NCBI RefSeq assembly: GCF_012317045.1
Contig: NZ_CP051154.1
Location: 806,001-870,000 of the forward strand
Source: Leifsonia sp. PS1209
GTDB lineage: Bacteria > Actinomycetota > Actinomycetes > Actinomycetales > Microbacteriaceae
Reading direction: 5' to 3'
Length of the DNA stretch: 64,000 bases
The position numbers and the translations under genes are program-made. Positions 60,547 to 64,000 of this stretch are shown piece by piece. The notes below the pieces were generated by a model. That model did no database searches. It was given only the letters and a program-made list of their open reading frames with translations, and was not told the origin of the DNA. The stretch's first letter is position 1. Each line of letters opens with the position of its first letter.

Positions 60547-62008
60547 CTCTAATGATCAGTGGTTGGTCTGAGGCTGGCTGACAGACTGACCTTCGGCCCT
60601 GGTGCTGCGTGACTCCAAGAAAAACTGGCCCGCCGTGAGGCGGTGCCTTCCGATCGACCCGTCCGCGCGCTGGGGGCTGAATGTCGGTTTGTCTGTTCCG
60701 ATGGCTTGATAGAAGGTCGTCCGCTCCGGGCGTTCTGGGTTGCGTGACTCGTTAGAGATGCGCCTCGCAACACCCTTGACCGACGTGATGAACGTCCGTT
60801 GAGAAAGGGAGGAGTGCTCGGTGACGGCTGTGACCGACGAATACGACTACGTGGTCGGGGTGGATACTCACGCCAAGACCCACACTTACGCGGTGCTAGC
60901 TGCGGACACTGGCCGGGTGATCGACTCGGCGATGTTCCCCACCTCGCCCACCGGAATCAGCCGGGCGTTGGCCTGGATGCATCGCCGCGGTGATGGTCGC
61001 TTGCTAATCGCGATCGAGGGGCTGGCTCCTATGGCGCTGTCATTGCCCGGGTCTTCCAGGACGCGGGCCTGGCCGTTTGCGATGTCCGGCCCCCGAAACG
61101 GGCAGCGCGTGCTGCGCGCGGCAAGTGCGATGAGATCGACGCCGTTGCCGCGGCACGCACCGCCATCGCCACCGACGTCGAGCGGCTCGCGGCCCCACGT
61201 TCGGACGGGATCCGCGCCGCCTTGCGGGTCCTGCTGATGGCGCGGCAAGCTATGGATGGGCGACGCACCGCGGACCGTAACGCCCTCACCGCACTGATGC
61301 GCAGCTTCCAGCTGGGGATGGACGTCCGCAAGCCGCTCACGGACGGCCAGGTCCGCGAGATCGTCGGCTGGCGGCATCGTCCTGTCGAAGACGCCCCGAT
61401 GACCACGATCCGGCAGGAAGCCCGCCGGCTCGCGCTTTCGGTGCTCGAGCTCACCGCGCAGCTCGATCTGAACCGGGAGGTGCTAGCCGACTACGTCGAG
61501 CAACTCGCTCCCGGCTTGCAGAGCATCCGCGGAGTCGGCCCGGTCACCGGCGCTCAGCTCGTCGCTGCCTACTCACACAAGGGCCGGATTCGCAGCGAAG
61601 CCGCGTTCGCCAACCTCGCCGGCGCCGCCCCGCTGCAAGCCTCAAGCGGCAACACAACCCGGCACCGGTTGAACCGGCAAGGCGATCGGCAACTGAACCG
61701 GGCACTGGACACCATCATCCGGGTCCGACTTACCTGCGACCGCGCCACTCAGGACTACATGGCGCGTCGAACCGCGGAAGGCAAAAGCCGCCGCGAGGTC
61801 CGCCGCAGCCTGAAACGCTACCTGGCTCGTCAACTCTTCCGGCAGCTGAACGCCGTCATGGCCTAACACCCAGTCGGGTTAGCCACCACAGCCAAGCGGA
61901 GCCGCACGGAGGCGGCGCAGATCTCGCTGTTCGGAACGCCTGCGGCGTGCTGTTTCTGCCACCGTATTTTCGCCATTCCGGCCGGCCGATCATAGCTTCC
62001 TCCGTCAT
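60547..62008 (+). mobile_element. IS110-family insertion sequence (limits approximate)
   Basis: The span between the two 127-bp repeats contains one IS110 transposase frame preceded by about 270 bp of non-coding sequence and followed by about 140 bp. IS110 elements lack terminal inverted repeats, so exact ends cannot be read. The long 5' non-coding end is where IS110-group elements encode their bridge (seek) RNA. The repeats outside may predate insertion. Confidence 0.6.
60821..61866 (+). pseudogene. IS110-family transposase with one frameshift
   Basis: GTG 60821 follows GGGAGGAG. The N-terminal DEDD (RuvC-like) part opens VVGVDTHAKTHTYAVLA; at IEG near 61019 the frame breaks in GGGG and resumes as GSYGAVIARVFQDAGLAV... 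KCDEIDAVAAARTAI. The C-terminal part has GVGPVTGAQLVAAYS and the serine region QASSGNTTRHRLNRQGDRQL. One extra G would restore the whole 349-residue protein. It may be inactive, or a base may be missing from the read. Confidence 0.8.
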
Positions 62009-62134
62009 CTCCGTTCCCTCCGGTCGCTATTTGCAGACTCCACTCGCTGCGCTCCCTCCACTTAGCAACCGCTCCCGCCGGGCACTGCGCTGCCTCCACG
62101 CGCTCTCGATCTCTCTGCCGGAACGGCAAAAAAA
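62009..62134 (+). repeat. About 127-bp direct repeat, right copy
   Basis: Partner of 60420-60546. Between 61867 and 62299 I see only this repeat, the end of the IS and the pair of 29-bp repeats. Confidence 0.85.
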
Positions 62135-62168
62135 CTGATCGGCGGGACAACCACGCAACACCCGCTGA

Positions 62169-62280
62169 TTTGACACAGACCCATAGAAGGTTCGATCAGG
62201 AGCAGGACAGCACAACCGCCTCCACCTGGTCACGCCGGCCCGGCAGACCAATTTGACACCGACCCATAGAAGGGTCGATC
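62169..62280 (+). repeat. Two 29-bp direct repeats upstream of a small gene
   Basis: Copies at 62169-62197 and 62252-62280 share TTTGACAC-N-GACCCATAGAAGG and TCGATC, 27 of 29 bases identical, 83 bp apart. They may be regulator or partition-protein sites, or ends of a lost insertion sequence. The second copy ends 19 bp before the ATG at 62300. Confidence 0.8.
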
Positions 62281-62299
62281 GACCAGGGGAGTGATCAGG

Positions 62300-62602
62300 A
62301 TGCGGGTATTCGTCATCGATACGAGAGACATGGGACCGGAACTGCAGGGCGGACTGATCGGGGTAGTCGGCTCGACAAACCCGACCGCCGCGGAGAAGCA
62401 AGAGTGCGTGGACACGGTGAGCCGGTACGCCGTGGACGGGTGGGCGATCGCCGCTGACCCGCGCACACCGATCGGCCGGCTTGCCGCGCTGACGGCCGAG
62501 ACAGCGTGTGTGCCGTTCCTGGCCTTCAACCGGGTAGCCCAGCGAGGAGGTCCGGTCGTCGTGCCATCGATGGTCGGCGCTACGACTCGCGGGCTCTCCT
62601 GA
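62300..62602 (+). CDS. Hypothetical 100-residue protein
   Basis: From ATG 62300 (GGGGAG 8 nt upstream; a GTG at 62291 is too close to it): MRVFVIDTRDMGPELQGGLI, then GSTNPTAAEKQECVDTVSRYAVDGWAIAADP and a C-terminal Val/Pro-rich part. No family recognised. Preceded by the 29-bp repeats and followed by a terminator shared with the convergent ParB-like gene, which suggests a maintenance-module gene; this is inference. Confidence 0.5.
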   Translation: MRVFVIDTRDMGPELQGGLIGVVGSTNPTAAEKQECVDTVSRYAVDGWAIAADPRTPIGRLAALTAETACVPFLAFNRVAQRGGPVVVPSMVGATTRGLS

Positions 62603-62611
62603 CCGCGCAAA

Positions 62612-62646
62612 ACGGAAGCGGGCTCGGTGCGCGGGTCCGCTTCCGT
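62612..62646. terminator. Bidirectional terminator
   Basis: Perfect 10-bp stem ACGGAAGCGG/CCGCTTCCGT (62612-62621, 62637-62646) between the convergent 62300 gene and the ParB-like gene. Confidence 0.7.
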
Positions 62647-62655
62647 CCAGGGTGA

Positions 62656-64000
62656 TCAGTCGCCTTCGCCAGGCCGCCCACTGACCTGAGCGGCGTCTGG
62701 TTCCGCCTCGGCTGCCGTGTGGGCGGTGACGATCTGTTCGACGTCGCTGAGGCTGTACCCCCAACTGGCGAGCTGGGTGAAGTAGTCGGCGTCGGTGGAC
62801 GACGGGTGCCGCCAGGTCTGCTTGCTGGTGACGGATTCGCACGCTCCGAGCACGACCGCGAGAGTCACATGCTGAGCTTTCGCCGGGGTCCGCTCGACCA
62901 GCGCGGCCAGCCTGTCGTTCTCGAAGTAGCCGGACGGCTCCAGGCCGAGCAGCTGGTGGGCGAGCTCGTTGCCCTCGCGGGCGGCGGTGCTGACCGCCTG
63001 CCGGTGGATGGTCAGACCCTTCGCGATCACCACCGCTACGTCCTTGGGAAGGGTCTTGCGGGAGAGGAGGTTGGTGAGCCATTCGCGGCGGACGGTCTCG
63101 GCGGATGCCCACGCCTTGTTGTTGGCGATCAGGATGCGCCGCTCGGCCTTCTCGTCGTCGGTCATCGGGCCGGACGTGGACTGGGTGCCGCCGTAGCTGT
63201 GGAACCCAGCCGCTTTCGCATCGTGGAGGAAGTAGCTGATGTTGGCATCACCGTCCGCGTAGACGCGCACGAAGGCTGCTCGCCCCTCCTGGTTCTCGAT
63301 CTGCTCGACGGTGACCCGTTGGTCGTCGGCGGTGAGCAGTTCGCTGATCCGTGTGTACTCGGTGTCGTAGTAACCGGGATCGCTGGCGAGGATCAGGTAG
63401 CCGCGTCCGGCCAGATCGGCTACCGCGTCGGTCTTTGTCTTGGCGCGGGCTTTGTCGTCGCGTGCCCGCTGGGCCGCGTGCGCGAACTGCGCCGGGTCCG
63501 TGGTCGCGACCTGGATGAGGTCGGCGCGGAGCTCGTCGTCGCCGTCGAACTCGATCAGGACGGCCGCCTGATCCAGGGTCAGCGGGTGCTCCTGGATTGC
63601 GCTCGCCGCAGCCTTGTTCTCGACCACGGCTAACGCGGTCCGGACCTCCTTCTGCTTGGTCCCGGTGCGTCGTGCGATTGCGGTGACGCTGAGTCCTTCG
63701 AACGCGAGTTGCTGGAACGCGGCGGCACGGTCGCCGTCGCTGACGGCTTCGCGCTGGTCGTTCTCGACTATCTGCTGCACGATCCGCTCCGCAGCCACCT
63801 CGTCTGCCTCCACCAGGTAGACGGGGATGGTGGCCAGCCCTGCTTCGCGGGCGGCGAACACCCTGCGCTGTCCTGCCCGGACGGTCACCTGGCCGCCGTC
63901 TGTGCGGTGGGCGAGGACGGGGGTGAGCACCCCGTTCTCTTTGATGGACTGCACGAAGGCGGGGGTGATGGGTGCGGAGGGTCGCACGTTGTCCTCGATG
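62656..64000 (-). CDS. ParB-like nuclease-domain protein (5' end outside window)
   Basis: At least 447 residues; the frame is open at the right edge (IEDNVRPSAPI...), so a short N-terminus is missing. The ParB/Srx domain is clear: SIKENGVLTPVLAHR, VRAGQRRVFAAREAG and IVQQIVENDQREAVSDGDRA, followed by a KorB-like HTH (SVTAIARRTGTKQKEVRTAL). The C-terminal 270 residues are helical and specific to actinobacterial element-borne ParB proteins. It may bind a centromere or regulate element genes. No parA is seen in the window. Confidence 0.85.
   Translation of the reverse strand, partial: IEDNVRPSAPITPAFVQSIKENGVLTPVLAHRTDGGQVTVRAGQRRVFAAREAGLATIPVYLVEADEVAAERIVQQIVENDQREAVSDGDRAAAFQQLAFEGLSVTAIARRTGTKQKEVRTALAVVENKAAASAIQEHPLTLDQAAVLIEFDGDDELRADLIQVATTDPAQFAHAAQRARDDKARAKTKTDAVADLAGRGYLILASDPGYYDTEYTRISELLTADDQRVTVEQIENQEGRAAFVRVYADGDANISYFLHDAKAAGFHSYGGTQSTSGPMTDDEKAERRILIANNKAWASAETVRREWLTNLLSRKTLPKDVAVVIAKGLTIHRQAVSTAAREGNELAHQLLGLEPSGYFENDRLAALVERTPAKAQHVTLAVVLGACESVTSKQTWRHPSSTDADYFTQLASWGYSLSDVEQIVTAHTAAEAEPDAAQVSGRPGEGD

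Larger units (their letters stand above)
27840..64000. mobile_element. Integrative and conjugative element, left end to beyond window (right end not seen)
   Basis: The span starts at the tRNA remnant and contains a repressor/excisionase-like divergent pair, a T4SS operon, a coupling protein, SSB, a MobF relaxase and a ParB-like gene. No integrase and no second tRNA copy were found up to 64000. The part to about 48.5 kb is coherent; the remainder (cargo, IS fragments) may be element cargo or neighbouring chromosome, so the right limit is uncertain. Confidence 0.6.

Overview
The window is GC-rich DNA (many GTG starts, dense genes, short gaps) from an actinobacterium, most likely family Microbacteriaceae. 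Pointers are the LAXTG (sortase E type) surface protein, short start-proximal -10 boxes typical of leaderless mRNAs, the FBP-domain protein, tandem GAF-ANTAR regulators and small proteins of types I know from that family. No species is named because nothing here fixes one.

Region 1 (1-13.5 kb) looks like ordinary chromosome: the 3' part of an Ala/Asn-rich wall-anchored repeat protein, a decayed alpha-galactosidase, a saccharopine-dehydrogenase-like protein, a HerA/DUF853 ATPase, an aminoglycoside-phosphotransferase-like kinase coupled to an AraC regulator, a GNAT acetyltransferase, an FBP (EF-G-binding type) protein with a possible leader peptide, a DUF1254 protein with an AraC regulator, and a small zinc-ribbon membrane protein.

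Region 2 (13.7-24.5 kb) is one catabolic cluster: a strong promoter, a nitrilase/formamidase-like hydrolase, a ribose-type sugar ABC transporter (lipoprotein, double ATPase, permease), a LacI regulator, an aldo/keto reductase, a GMC dehydrogenase with its gluconate-2-dehydrogenase-subunit-3-like partner, and a second, paralogous LacI regulator. Together they suggest uptake and oxidation of a sugar derivative that may carry an amide; the substrate is unknown. Region 3 (24.5-27.8 kb) holds two TetR regulators with clear palindromic operators next to a DUF308 membrane protein, a small EthD-like protein and an aldo/keto reductase.

Region 4 (27.84 kb to the right edge) appears to be an integrated conjugative element. 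It begins at a detached tRNA-Ser-like 3' end followed by a 28-bp perfect palindrome and short direct repeats. It carries an XRE repressor facing an excisionase-like HTH gene, a sigma-like regulator, a type IV secretion operon (lytic transglycosylase/M15 protein, lipoprotein, small membrane proteins, VirB6-like, SCO6880-like, VirB4-like, VirD4-like, HNH-like, SSB) and an oppositely oriented MobF relaxase. A 38-bp motif with fixed spacing precedes the lipoprotein/T4SS operon and ssb and overlaps the relaxase start. Between ssb and the relaxase lies an accessory patch with a DUF6338 membrane protein plus two tandem related micro-proteins, a PIN-domain toxin candidate with an ImmA/IrrE-like partner that has lost HExxH, and two orphan genes. 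No integrase is visible, so the other end probably lies beyond the window.

Region 5 (48.5-62.6 kb) is cargo or scrambled DNA: TetR-controlled monooxygenase/SDR/esterase genes, an LtrA protein, IS30 and other fragments, an N5-(carboxyethyl)ornithine-synthase-like enzyme, two GAF-ANTAR regulators, a twice-frameshifted diacylglycerol kinase, a fatty acid desaturase and a frameshifted IS110 element flanked by 127-bp repeats. A ParB-like gene runs off the right edge. Several broken frames would be restored by one extra base, three of them in a homopolymer run, so base-calling error must be considered alongside true decay.
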